Shown one piece after another: positions 1-6,008 of a stretch of 6,486 bases of DNA. The notes beneath the pieces are model-generated. The model did not search any database. It saw nothing but the letters and a program-made list of their open reading frames with translations, and was not told the origin of the DNA. The stretch covers positions 1 to 6,486 of the forward strand of contig JAJRTX010000172.1 of assembly GCA_021545665.1 (NCBI GenBank), read 5' to 3'. The position numbers and the translations under genes were made by a program. The stretch's first letter is position 1. Each line of letters opens with the position of its first letter. The DNA comes from Zetaproteobacteria bacterium. GTDB taxonomy: Bacteria > Pseudomonadota > Zetaproteobacteria > Mariprofundales > Mariprofundaceae.

Positions 1-2805
1 GAGACTATCCGTCTTCAGCGTATAAAAAGTGTTCTGCCAGATCTCACCCGGCACCAGGAGCTTGTTGTGGAACTGGAACAGTTAGGCGAGATAGTACTTT
101 TGCCTGAAGATTTTCCGGATCGACGCCAGCAGGTCAATCAGAAACTCGAGACTGCTCAGACGCTTCTCGACAAAGAATCGACTCATCTCAATGATTTGCA
201 GGAGCAGAATAGCCAGTTAAATATACAACAGGATGTGTTGGAGCAGGCAGAAAGTATTGAAGATCTTCATACCCGTTTGGGGGCGTATCGTGAGGCGCTA
301 AGGAAGAGGCCTAAACTGGAAATAGAGAAACAGCAAAAGCTTGATGCTTCAGCATTATTATTAAAAGAAGTGCGTCCTGAGTTGCCATTAAGTGAAATTG
401 AACAATTGCGTCCGATACTAGCGCGGCAGAGCCGTGTATCCGACTCGGGAAATCGTAAGGCCCGGCTTGATTCACGCATTGAGCAGGCTGAGTCAAATCA
501 ACATGGAGTCGAGGAAATCTTGAAGCGATCCCGCAGGGAGCGCGATCAACTGCCCGAGGTGAATTCGGCAGAAGTATTACAACGAAGTATTGCCACAGCT
601 AGAAAACTGGGTGATGTCGATAGCGGTATCGCATCTGATCAAGACGAGCAACGTATCTTAGATGCAGAATGCGCTAACGACCTTTCCCGGCTTGGCTACT
701 GGGTGGGACAACTGGATGAGTTATCAGGTTTGGCCTTACCTCGCCGGGAAGCGCTCTCAAGCATTGAAGATACCTTCGTTGAAAATGCAGCGCGTAGCCG
801 AAGACTGGAAGAGAAGCGACAAGATATCGCTGTTGTAATACAGAATGCCAGTTTGCGACTTAGTGAAATTCTGCACACGTGTGCAGTGCCTTCAGAAGAT
901 GACCTTGTACAGGCGCGGGATGATAGAGATCGCCTATGGCACTTACTGCGGAGACAATGGGTTGAGGATGAGGATGTTACCGATGAGGTCACATCGTTAG
1001 CTATCGATAACGATTTGCCAGATGCTTTTGAAACTCGAATTACTGCAAGTGATGAATTGTCGGATCGTCTTCGGCGTGAAGCAGACCGGGTACATGAAAA
1101 AGCGATTTTGCAGGTAAAAAAGGAGGATGCGCAGCAGCGCATTGCAGAGATAGAGCAAGATATAGAGCAATGTGCCGAGGAGAAGGCGCGTCTTGATATC
1201 GATTGGAAAGATCTGTGGGCTCCTTATGGGATCAAACCCGGTATGCCTCGGGAGATGTTGGCTTGGTTGAATGATATAGAAACACTACGTGAGCGAGTAG
1301 GACAGGTGGCTGCCCTCCAGCAGCAGATCAATGGGCAGGAGCAAGTTCGTGACACCCATATTCAGAAGCTCCAATTACATTTGAAGGAGCTGGGACACGA
1401 TGTGGCCCAGTCTGAATTGCTCGAGCCACTGCTGGTTGAGTGTGAAGATATAGCGGAAAAAATTGATGAAAACCGGCGGAAATTTATTGCCTTGGACAAG
1501 GAGATTGATGTCCTAGAGATTAGCCTTGAGACTCATATTGAAGAAGGTCGACAGGCGACAAGTGACCTCGACGTATGGCAAACGGAATGGAATGACGAGG
1601 TAAGGGAACTTGGTTTGGAAGGGGGAATATCTACAAGTGAGATGGCTGTTGTCATTGAAAAAGTGGGCAACATCTTTGTCATGATGGGCGAGGTAGAAAG
1701 ACTGGGGAGCCAGCTTAAAGTACTAGATGTGGATATCAATAATTTCTGCACTCAGTCTACCCGGGTCTCTGAAATGACTGCCACAAAACTCCAGGAACTT
1801 CCTGCCGATGAAATAGTAATCCAACTCAATGCGCTTTTGGTATTAAACCGGACACAGTTAACACGGCAACAGCACCTGGCGGATCAGATTGAGCATTTAA
1901 ATCAGGCTATATCTACCTCGAAGTTCACTATAAAAACCATGAGTGAGCGATTGGAGTGCCTGTGCACAGAGGCCAAAATAGAAAATCCCGAAGATCTGGA
2001 TAGGGCGGAGCGTGAATCAGGCAGGTATCGAGGAATTGATGCGGAAATCAGGATGATCAAGCAAAGGATCGTGCTGGCGGGTGATGGTTCAACCATTGAA
2101 CAACTACGAAAAGAAGCTGAGGGCATCGCCTCAGATGAATTGCTCGTTGAGATTGAACGTCAGGTTAGACGGGTCGATAAGGATCTTGAGCCAAAACGCA
2201 ATCAACTTCACGAAACCAAAGTGCGGGAAGAGAGTGAGCTTGAGCGTATTAATGGCAGTGGTCAAGCAGCAGAATACGCCGCTGAGGCGCAGGGGTTGCT
2301 TGCCAGCATACGTGTTGATGCTGACCAGTATACCAGAGTAAAACTGGCTAGCAGGATATTGCGTGATGAAATAGAGCGTTATCGAAGAGAAAATCAGGGG
2401 CCTCTAGTGAAGCGCGCTAGCGAATTATTTTCTGAACTTACAGCGAACTCATTTACGGCATTGAGGGCGGATTTCAATAAAAATGATGAACCTATACTCG
2501 TGGGGATACGCCCGAATGAGGGCGAAGAACAAGTACCTGTAGACGGGATGAGCAATGGTGCGCGCGATCAACTTTACTTGGCTTTACGTATTGCCTCCCT
2601 TGAGAAATACATGGAGTCTTCAGAACCAATGCCATTCATTGTCGATGATATTCTTGTCGACTTTGATGACAAACGTTCTGAATCAGCACTTGGTGTACTT
2701 TTGGAGCTTTCTCAGAAGACTCAGGTTATTTTGTTTACTCATCACTCAAGGGTCGTCGAACAAGTTAGTAGTTTGAGTGGAGGGGTGCGGGTGCATGAGC
2801 TGTAA
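1..2805 (+). CDS. YhaN-type SMC/Rad50-like ATPase, C-terminal part (5' end outside window)
   Basis: The frame is open from base 1, so the GTG at 67 is only an internal codon and not a credible start; 934 codons are visible. Most of the product is charged, Glu/Gln/Arg/Leu-rich coiled coil. The C-terminal ATPase half is clear: an ABC-type signature SNGARDQ (2551-2571), a Walker B strand PFIVDDILVDFDD (2632-2670) ending in acidic residues, and an H-loop-like QVILFTHH (2722-2745). The Walker A half must lie upstream of the window. The segment with AGDGSTIEQL before the signature, and the run IERYRRENQGPLVKRASELF, are typical of the YhaN/AAA_27 group (COG4717), relatives of SbcC and Rad50. No CxxC zinc hook is visible in the coil. 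YhaN relatives often sit beside an SbcD/YhaO-like metallophosphoesterase, so such a gene may precede this one. Expected role: ATP-driven DNA-end processing or tethering in the cytoplasm. Family assignment is firm; the exact function is inferred. Confidence 0.93.
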   Translation, partial: ETIRLQRIKSVLPDLTRHQELVVELEQLGEIVLLPEDFPDRRQQVNQKLETAQTLLDKESTHLNDLQEQNSQLNIQQDVLEQAESIEDLHTRLGAYREALRKRPKLEIEKQQKLDASALLLKEVRPELPLSEIEQLRPILARQSRVSDSGNRKARLDSRIEQAESNQHGVEEILKRSRRERDQLPEVNSAEVLQRSIATARKLGDVDSGIASDQDEQRILDAECANDLSRLGYWVGQLDELSGLALPRREALSSIEDTFVENAARSRRLEEKRQDIAVVIQNASLRLSEILHTCAVPSEDDLVQARDDRDRLWHLLRRQWVEDEDVTDEVTSLAIDNDLPDAFETRITASDELSDRLRREADRVHEKAILQVKKEDAQQRIAEIEQDIEQCAEEKARLDIDWKDLWAPYGIKPGMPREMLAWLNDIETLRERVGQVAALQQQINGQEQVRDTHIQKLQLHLKELGHDVAQSELLEPLLVECEDIAEKIDENRRKFIALDKEIDVLEISLETHIEEGRQATSDLDVWQTEWNDEVRELGLEGGISTSEMAVVIEKVGNIFVMMGEVERLGSQLKVLDVDINNFCTQSTRVSEMTATKLQELPADEIVIQLNALLVLNRTQLTRQQHLADQIEHLNQAISTSKFTIKTMSERLECLCTEAKIENPEDLDRAERESGRYRGIDAEIRMIKQRIVLAGDGSTIEQLRKEAEGIASDELLVEIERQVRRVDKDLEPKRNQLHETKVREESELERINGSGQAAEYAAEAQGLLASIRVDADQYTRVKLASRILRDEIERYRRENQGPLVKRASELFSELTANSFTALRADFNKNDEPILVGIRPNEGEEQVPVDGMSNGARDQLYLALRIASLEKYMESSEPMPFIVDDILVDFDDKRSESALGVLLELSQKTQVILFTHHSRVVEQVSSLSGGVRVHEL

Positions 2806-2937
2806 AGAGTGGTTTTATTTGATGAGAACTAAAATAAGTATGTTGGTGTCGTCGTTGGTTGGAATGGGTACTATTTCTATCTGATTGGTCAATTGGAACG
2901 ATATCGTGAGCAATTAACAGATGCTGGACAGGTAATT

Positions 2938-3900
2938 ATGAATAATTTGACTATTGCGATTTCATCCAGAGCTTTGTTTGATTTGGAAGAGAGTCATCGA
3001 ATTTATGTTGAAAATGGTATCGATGCCTATTGCAAATACCAAATCGAGCATGAAGATGAACCGTTAGAAGAAGGTGCAGCTTTCGATTTGGTGAAAAAGT
3101 TACTGGCGCTGAATAATGGCTCAACGGAAAATCCAAGAGTGGAAGTCGTTCTTCTTTCTAAGAATAGTGCAGATACAGGGCTCCGGATATTTAACTCGAT
3201 ACAGGCACATGGTCTGGATATAACCAGAGCTGCTTTTAGCAGTGGGCAATCACCTTATCGTTACGCGATTCCCTTTTCAGTCCAGCTTTTTTTGTCGACG
3301 GATGGTGACGATGTTGCCGAAGCTCTTGCATTAGGCCTTGCAGCAGCGACTATTATCCCATCAAAAAGATCGAATAGTGACAGTGCTCAGCTGCGTATTG
3401 CCTTCGATGGTGATGCCGTTATCTTTTCGGATGATTCCGAAAAAATATATAAGCAGCATGGTCTAGAGGTGTTCAATAAAACTGAAAAAGATGCGGCAAA
3501 AGAGCCAATGCCTGGGGGGCCGTTTAAAAACTTCCTATCTGCTTTGCAGCGAATCCAGTCATCATGGCCAGAAAATGAGTCGCCTATTCGCACAGCTCTA
3601 GTGACCGCAAGATCTTCCCCATCTCATGAACGAGTGATACGCACATTGCGGGCATGGGGTATACGTATTGATGAAGCATTGTTTCTGGGGGGCGTGGAAA
3701 AAGGGGCGTTTTTGAAGGCTTTTAACGCAGATATATTCTTTGATGATCAGCTGGTCCATTGTGACTCTGCAAGAGAGTATGTCAGTGCTGGACATGTGCC
3801 TCATGGTGTGGCGAATGAAACAAAAGAATCAGACCCGAGTATTATGACGCCCACAGCTGAGGAGCACGCATACCATCAGGGTTGGAAGAATTGTCCTTAA
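2938..3900 (+). CDS. Cytosolic 5'-nucleotidase, NT5C1A/cN-I family (PF06189)
   Basis: A 320-residue protein expected to dephosphorylate (deoxy)nucleoside monophosphates in the cytoplasm. The N-terminus carries the family strand LTIAISSRALFDLEESHRIY (residues 4-23). HAD-type catalytic motifs follow in order: I, DGDAVIFSDDSE (157-168, with D157 and D159 as the expected nucleophile and acid/base); II, VTARSSP (222-228); III, Lys255 in GGVEKG; IV, FFDDQ (D269, D270). The catalytic domain ends near residue 294 at GHVPHGVANE, as in relatives; residues 295-320 are a linker plus the start of a second small domain (see 3901-4077). I chose the ATG at 2938 because an AGG lies 5 bases upstream and only three residues then precede the conserved strand. 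A TTG at 2893 would add 15 unconserved residues with no ribosome-binding site. The gene lies 132 bp after the YhaN-like gene on the same strand, so co-transcription is possible. Substrate preference cannot be read from the sequence. Confidence 0.93.
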   Translation: MNNLTIAISSRALFDLEESHRIYVENGIDAYCKYQIEHEDEPLEEGAAFDLVKKLLALNNGSTENPRVEVVLLSKNSADTGLRIFNSIQAHGLDITRAAFSSGQSPYRYAIPFSVQLFLSTDGDDVAEALALGLAAATIIPSKRSNSDSAQLRIAFDGDAVIFSDDSEKIYKQHGLEVFNKTEKDAAKEPMPGGPFKNFLSALQRIQSSWPENESPIRTALVTARSSPSHERVIRTLRAWGIRIDEALFLGGVEKGAFLKAFNADIFFDDQLVHCDSAREYVSAGHVPHGVANETKESDPSIMTPTAEEHAYHQGWKNCP

Positions 3901-4077
3901 TGTTCAAAGGAAGATGGGAACCCATATTCACAGGATGAGGAGGAAAAATTTATTCAATGGTTTATTGATAAGAACGTGGTCTATGATCCCGTTACTCAAG
4001 CCGATTTATATAATAAATGGGTGGAAGGCTGGAAAGTAGCCTATGGATTCTCAATGAGAAACGATATCCAATTTTAG
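3901..4077 (+). pseudogene. In-frame extension of the 5'-nucleotidase after TAA: severed RMF-like C-terminal domain
   Basis: Directly after the TAA at 3898-3900 the same frame stays open for 58 codons, to TAG at 4075-4077. The translation looks like protein: NPY (3919-3927), an acidic stretch EEEKF, then WVEGWKVAYGF (4018-4050). Just before the stop is AYHQGW (3868-3885). Together these give the spaced pattern A-Y-x-x-G-W ... N-P-Y ... W-x-x-G-W-x-x-A, which resembles ribosome modulation factor-like small domains (RMF/CrpP type), although the gap between NPY and the second W is longer than in classical RMF. No start codon with a ribosome-binding site serves this piece alone: a GGAGG near 3940 is followed only by an out-of-frame ATG with a four-codon frame. 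I infer a recent nonsense mutation, stop-codon readthrough or a sequencing error. The domain name is tentative; the in-frame continuation is directly visible. Confidence 0.6.
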
Positions 4078-4222
4078 GGAAGGCCAGATCAATAAGGCTG
4101 ACATTATATTTTTGAAAATACTCTCTGCTTGGGGGATGTCAACTACCTTCTCACTACGTACCAATTTTCAGACTGCAGGCCCAAGTAGTATATTATTTAA
4201 TTTGTAATAAAATTTATCATCC

Positions 4223-4660
4223 CTAGATATGGCCCAAAATTTTCAGTGTTTTAATGCATGAATTCCCATTGAAGAATTCTTCCAAGGCAAGATTAAATGC
4301 CGAATCATCATTCTCCGAGACGGCAGAAAATAGCGTCATGGACGATTGAAATTTTAAGTTGTCTGGGTAGGGGAGGGTCTCTGATATGTCGCAGCCGACA
4401 TGCTCAAGCACTGCATTAGTACATTCTTTCAAACGAGTGCCCAGCAGGGGATGGCTCAAATATTGGCGTGCATGCTCAATATCCGCAATGGCAAAGTGTT
4501 GAGAGGTTTCGCTTTTCCCTAGACCAGAAATTTGAGGAAAAATAAACCAGACCCAATGCCCACTCTTTATCCCTGCCTTCAATTCTAGCAATGCCTGCTC
4601 ATAAAGTGGTTGTTGTGCTTCAATAAATCGATTTAACCGTATTTCTGACTTCATGTTCAC
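4223..4660 (-). CDS. DUF1810 family protein (COG5579)
   Basis: A complete 145-residue protein, matching the usual family length of about 140. The family hallmarks are all present: RFIEAQQPLYEQALLELKAG near the N-terminus (11-30), HWVWFIFPQISGLG (35-48), AIADIEHARQYLSHPLLG (57-74) and PDNLKFQSSMTLF (99-111). The biochemical function of this family is not established to my knowledge; some database entries label it calpastatin, which is not meaningful here. No signal peptide or membrane segment is seen, so it is probably cytoplasmic. I chose the GTG start at 4660 because a GGAG lies 7 bases upstream; the ATG two codons later (4654) has the same motif at 13 bases, which is less favourable. It converges on the nucleotidase gene with a 145-bp AT-rich gap, and diverges from the small gene at 4842, so it is probably its own transcription unit. 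Confidence 0.92.
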   Translation of the reverse strand: MNMKSEIRLNRFIEAQQPLYEQALLELKAGIKSGHWVWFIFPQISGLGKSETSQHFAIADIEHARQYLSHPLLGTRLKECTNAVLEHVGCDISETLPYPDNLKFQSSMTLFSAVSENDDSAFNLALEEFFNGNSCIKTLKILGHI

Positions 4661-4691
4661 AGTGGAGCTCCATTAATTGGATGACAGATTA

Positions 4692-4706
4692 CACGAATAT
4701 TTCGTG
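4692..4706. promoter_or_regulatory. Perfect inverted repeat CACGAA-tat-TTCGTG, possible operator
   Basis: This 15-bp perfect dyad lies 32 bp upstream of the DUF1810 start in the divergent intergenic region. The right arm plus the next base (TTCGTGA, 4701-4707) recurs as a direct repeat at 4724-4730, 23 bp away or about two helical turns. The spacing fits a repressor or activator site for the minus-strand gene. No consensus sigma70 promoter can be placed with confidence around it, so operator function is inferred from symmetry and position only. Confidence 0.3.
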
Positions 4707-4740
4707 AGCGCTGCTTCCTTTTCTTCGTGAATAATCTCCA

Positions 4741-4759
4741 TGCGTCAATAATCGACGCA
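4741..4759. repeat. Perfect inverted repeat TGCGTC-N7-GACGCA
   Basis: Six-base arms are separated by AATAATC. The repeat sits between the divergent DUF1810 gene and the small gene at 4842. It could be an operator overlapping an AT-rich promoter element (AATAAT at 4747-4752 is one mismatch from a -10 box) or a short hairpin. There is no U-run after it, so it is not a convincing terminator. No good -35 box is found at the right distance. Confidence 0.3.
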
Positions 4760-4827
4760 CGCTGACAGTATCATCCTTGCACATGGCTTCGCCTGAAAAG
4801 AAGGGGGCATACAGTAATCCATCAAAC

Positions 4828-4832
4828 GGGAG
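4828..4832 (+). promoter_or_regulatory. Ribosome-binding site GGGAG for the small gene at 4842
   Basis: GGGAG is followed by 9 bases and then ATG at 4842. This site, with an in-frame TAA at 4815-4817 just upstream, fixes the start of the small gene. It also argues against the overlapping longer frame that begins at 4777. Confidence 0.6.
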
Positions 4833-4841
4833 ATACAGATC

Positions 4842-5006
4842 ATGTACAAAGTTCAATACAAGTCACACAACGCCTATCAGTCCTGGGTCACAAATGGGTC
4901 CTATGGTGATGAGCGTTCGGCACTCAGTAACGCATCGAGAGTTTCTGCGCGATATTTCATGGTGCGCGTTATCGATTCCAATGGCTGCCTCGTTTGGTCG
5001 TGTTGA
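4842..5006 (+). CDS. Small uncharacterised protein, 54 residues
   Basis: This short frame is embedded in a longer open frame (4777-5073) of another phase, whose translation is low-complexity and lacks a ribosome-binding site. The 54-residue product begins MYKVQYKSHNAYQSW and ends DSNGCLVWSC. It has a balanced, protein-like composition with alternating hydrophobic and polar residues: a strand-like YKVQYKS, a turn NGSYGDE, a helix-like SALSNASRVSARY, then a strand FMVRVIDSNGCLVW. This suggests a small compact beta-alpha-beta fold. The ATG has a GGGAG 9 bases upstream and the frame cannot extend further because of a TAA at 4815. The overall pattern reminds me of short conserved hypothetical proteins of Proteobacteria, but I cannot name a family or function. 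It lies 80 bp before the WD40-like gene on the same strand and could share its transcript. Confidence 0.7.
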   Translation: MYKVQYKSHNAYQSWVTNGSYGDERSALSNASRVSARYFMVRVIDSNGCLVWSC

Positions 5007-5086
5007 TGTAATGACTCAGCCGAAATACTGCAATGTCAGGGGTAGGGAGCATTTATTATTCAACAGATTGTAGAAAGGGCAAGCCA

Positions 5087-5695
5087 ATGACGAATGACAA
5101 GAAACAGCTAATACATGTCGATTTGCAAGAGATCATCGGCTTCATCGAACATGCTGAGATGGTGCCTGAGTACGGTGAACTCCTGTTCACCAGCTCAAGT
5201 GCTGTCGTCGTTCTGGATCTTGCCGGTAACTTCCTGCAGACGCACTGGTTTGAATCATCGGTTTCGGGCATCGCCGGGCCAGAGCCAAGGGTAATTGCTC
5301 AACAGCGAACCCCTAGGGGTTGGCAGTTTCTTCATCAAGAGGAGGAAAGCCTAAAAAATTGTACTTTGCACCCCGACAGCGCCAGCAACATCGCCCTGGA
5401 ATCCGCAGACGTTGAAGCTCAGTCAGCGGCTTGGAGCCCCTGTGGGGGCTTCGTCGCCGTTGGATCCCCTGAGTCCACACTGTCGATCTGGGACACGCAG
5501 AGTGGCGAACTGCTACTCCGCAAAGCGGTGGTTGTGGAAAACGCGCAGGAAGTTGACGAGCCGAGTCGGCATGTAATTGCAGGCTGGAGCGCCAGTGGAA
5601 AAGAGATCACCACGATCGTTCGGGCCAGCTGGATGTGGTCAACCTTCGTCTGGGATGTCGAGACGGGCGATTTTATTGTCGCTATTGATCCCTAA
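5087..5695 (+). CDS. WD40-like beta-propeller protein, short
   Basis: A 202-residue protein with two recognisable WD40-type blades. The first is at residues 114-145, with AAWSPCGGFVAVGS leading into LSIWDTQSGELLL. The second is at 164-200, with GWSASGKEITTI leading into FVWDVETGDF. An earlier strand pair, ELLFTSSSAVVVLDLAGNFL (31-50), may be a degenerate blade. A closed seven-blade propeller needs about 300 residues, so this is either an unusual small propeller, a domain that assembles with a partner, or a truncated gene; no propeller-like coding continues after the TAA in any forward frame. No signal peptide or membrane helix is seen. The ATG at 5087 is preceded by AAAGGG about 8 bases upstream, so I prefer it to the in-frame ATG at 5033, which would add 18 residues. 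The gene is clearly richer in G+C than its neighbours, suggesting a different origin. Function unknown; WD40 domains usually serve as protein-interaction scaffolds. Confidence 0.8.
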   Translation: MTNDKKQLIHVDLQEIIGFIEHAEMVPEYGELLFTSSSAVVVLDLAGNFLQTHWFESSVSGIAGPEPRVIAQQRTPRGWQFLHQEEESLKNCTLHPDSASNIALESADVEAQSAAWSPCGGFVAVGSPESTLSIWDTQSGELLLRKAVVVENAQEVDEPSRHVIAGWSASGKEITTIVRASWMWSTFVWDVETGDFIVAIDP

Positions 5696-5930
5696 CGCAC
5701 GAGTTCGGGCCATGACCTGCAGTCAGCGGTGATGCTGAGATGACGTATTGTACGTGGCAGATTATTGTCGTGATGATAGTTGCTTGGTTGAAATCTTTAA
5801 AGAGAAGGGAGGGATGTGTCGCTGTAGTGAAGAGCAGGGCTGAAATAGAAATGCATGCTACCCAAACCTACAGCACTGGCAAATTCTTGCTCAGCCTTAG
5901 GTAGCTGATTCTATCTGCGACCTTGGCCAG

Positions 5931-5965
5931 CAGGGGCAGGGGCTAAGCGGGAAAGCGTGTCTGGG
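5931..5965 (+). repeat. Tandem CAGGGG repeat within a G-rich, quadruplex-like stretch
   Basis: CAGGGG is repeated twice in tandem (5931-5942), followed by GGG at 5949-5951 and GGG at 5963-5965. This gives four G-runs with loops of 2, 6 and 11 bases. The last loop is long, so a stable G-quadruplex is only possible, not likely. It lies 43 bp before the DUF262 start codon. Confidence 0.25.
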
Positions 5966-5997
5966 CGCAGATAATAGTAATTTATGTATAGGTAATT

Positions 5998-6001
5998 GGA
6001 G
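5998..6001 (+). promoter_or_regulatory. Ribosome-binding site GGAG for the DUF262 gene
   Basis: GGAG is separated by 7 bases from the ATG at 6009, which is near-ideal spacing. It supports that codon as the true start. Confidence 0.75.
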
Positions 6002-6008
6002 AAATAGC

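Larger units (their letters stand above)
5696..6008. other. Non-coding gap between WD40-like and DUF262 genes
   Basis: I see no convincing gene in these 313 bases. The longest ATG-initiated frame I noticed is 43 codons without a good ribosome-binding site. The gap holds three small inverted repeats: TCAGC-N6-GCTGA (5723-5738), ACGTA-TTG-TACGT (5743-5755) and TCAGC-N8-GCTGA (5891-5908), the first and last sharing the same arms. It also holds a G-rich run (5931-5965) and an AT-rich stretch from 5970 with a GATAAT (5970-5975) that could be a -10 element for the DUF262 gene, but no good -35 box. None of the hairpins is followed by a T-run, so no intrinsic terminator is called. Confidence 0.6.

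Noticed and set aside
696..1142. Minus-strand open frame of 148 codons
   Set aside because: Antisense shadow of the YhaN-like coiled coil; Ser/Arg-rich translation with no domain.
2853..2881. Promoter-like TTGGTT-N17-TATCTG ahead of the nucleotidase gene
   Set aside because: Only three and four matches to the sigma70 boxes; too weak to call.
2822..2884. 20-codon frame with a hydrophobic, leader-like peptide (MRTKISMLVSSLVGMGTISI)
   Set aside because: Too short to support and no Shine-Dalgarno sequence upstream; it may be chance in the T/G-rich gap.
4127..4184. Inverted repeat CTTGGG...CCCAAG between the convergent genes as a terminator
   Set aside because: Only 6-bp arms with a loop of more than 40 bases and no adjoining T-run.
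4136..4207. 23-codon ATG frame in the gap between the nucleotidase tail and DUF1810
   Set aside because: The G-run abuts the ATG with no usable spacing, and the translation shows nothing recognisable.
4777..5073. 98-codon open frame overlapping the small gene
   Set aside because: No ribosome-binding site, low-complexity Ser/Thr/Pro/Arg-rich translation without motif, and a better-supported 54-codon gene lies in another phase.
5033..5086. N-terminal extension of the WD40-like gene from the ATG at 5033
   Set aside because: The ATG at 5087 has AAAGGG at proper spacing; the 18 extra residues have no ribosome-binding site of similar quality.
5692..5765. Possible integron attC site beginning CCTAACGCACGAGTTCG
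   Set aside because: The left end has a TAAC...GTTCG look, but no matching complementary end with GTTAG is found downstream and there is no integrase.
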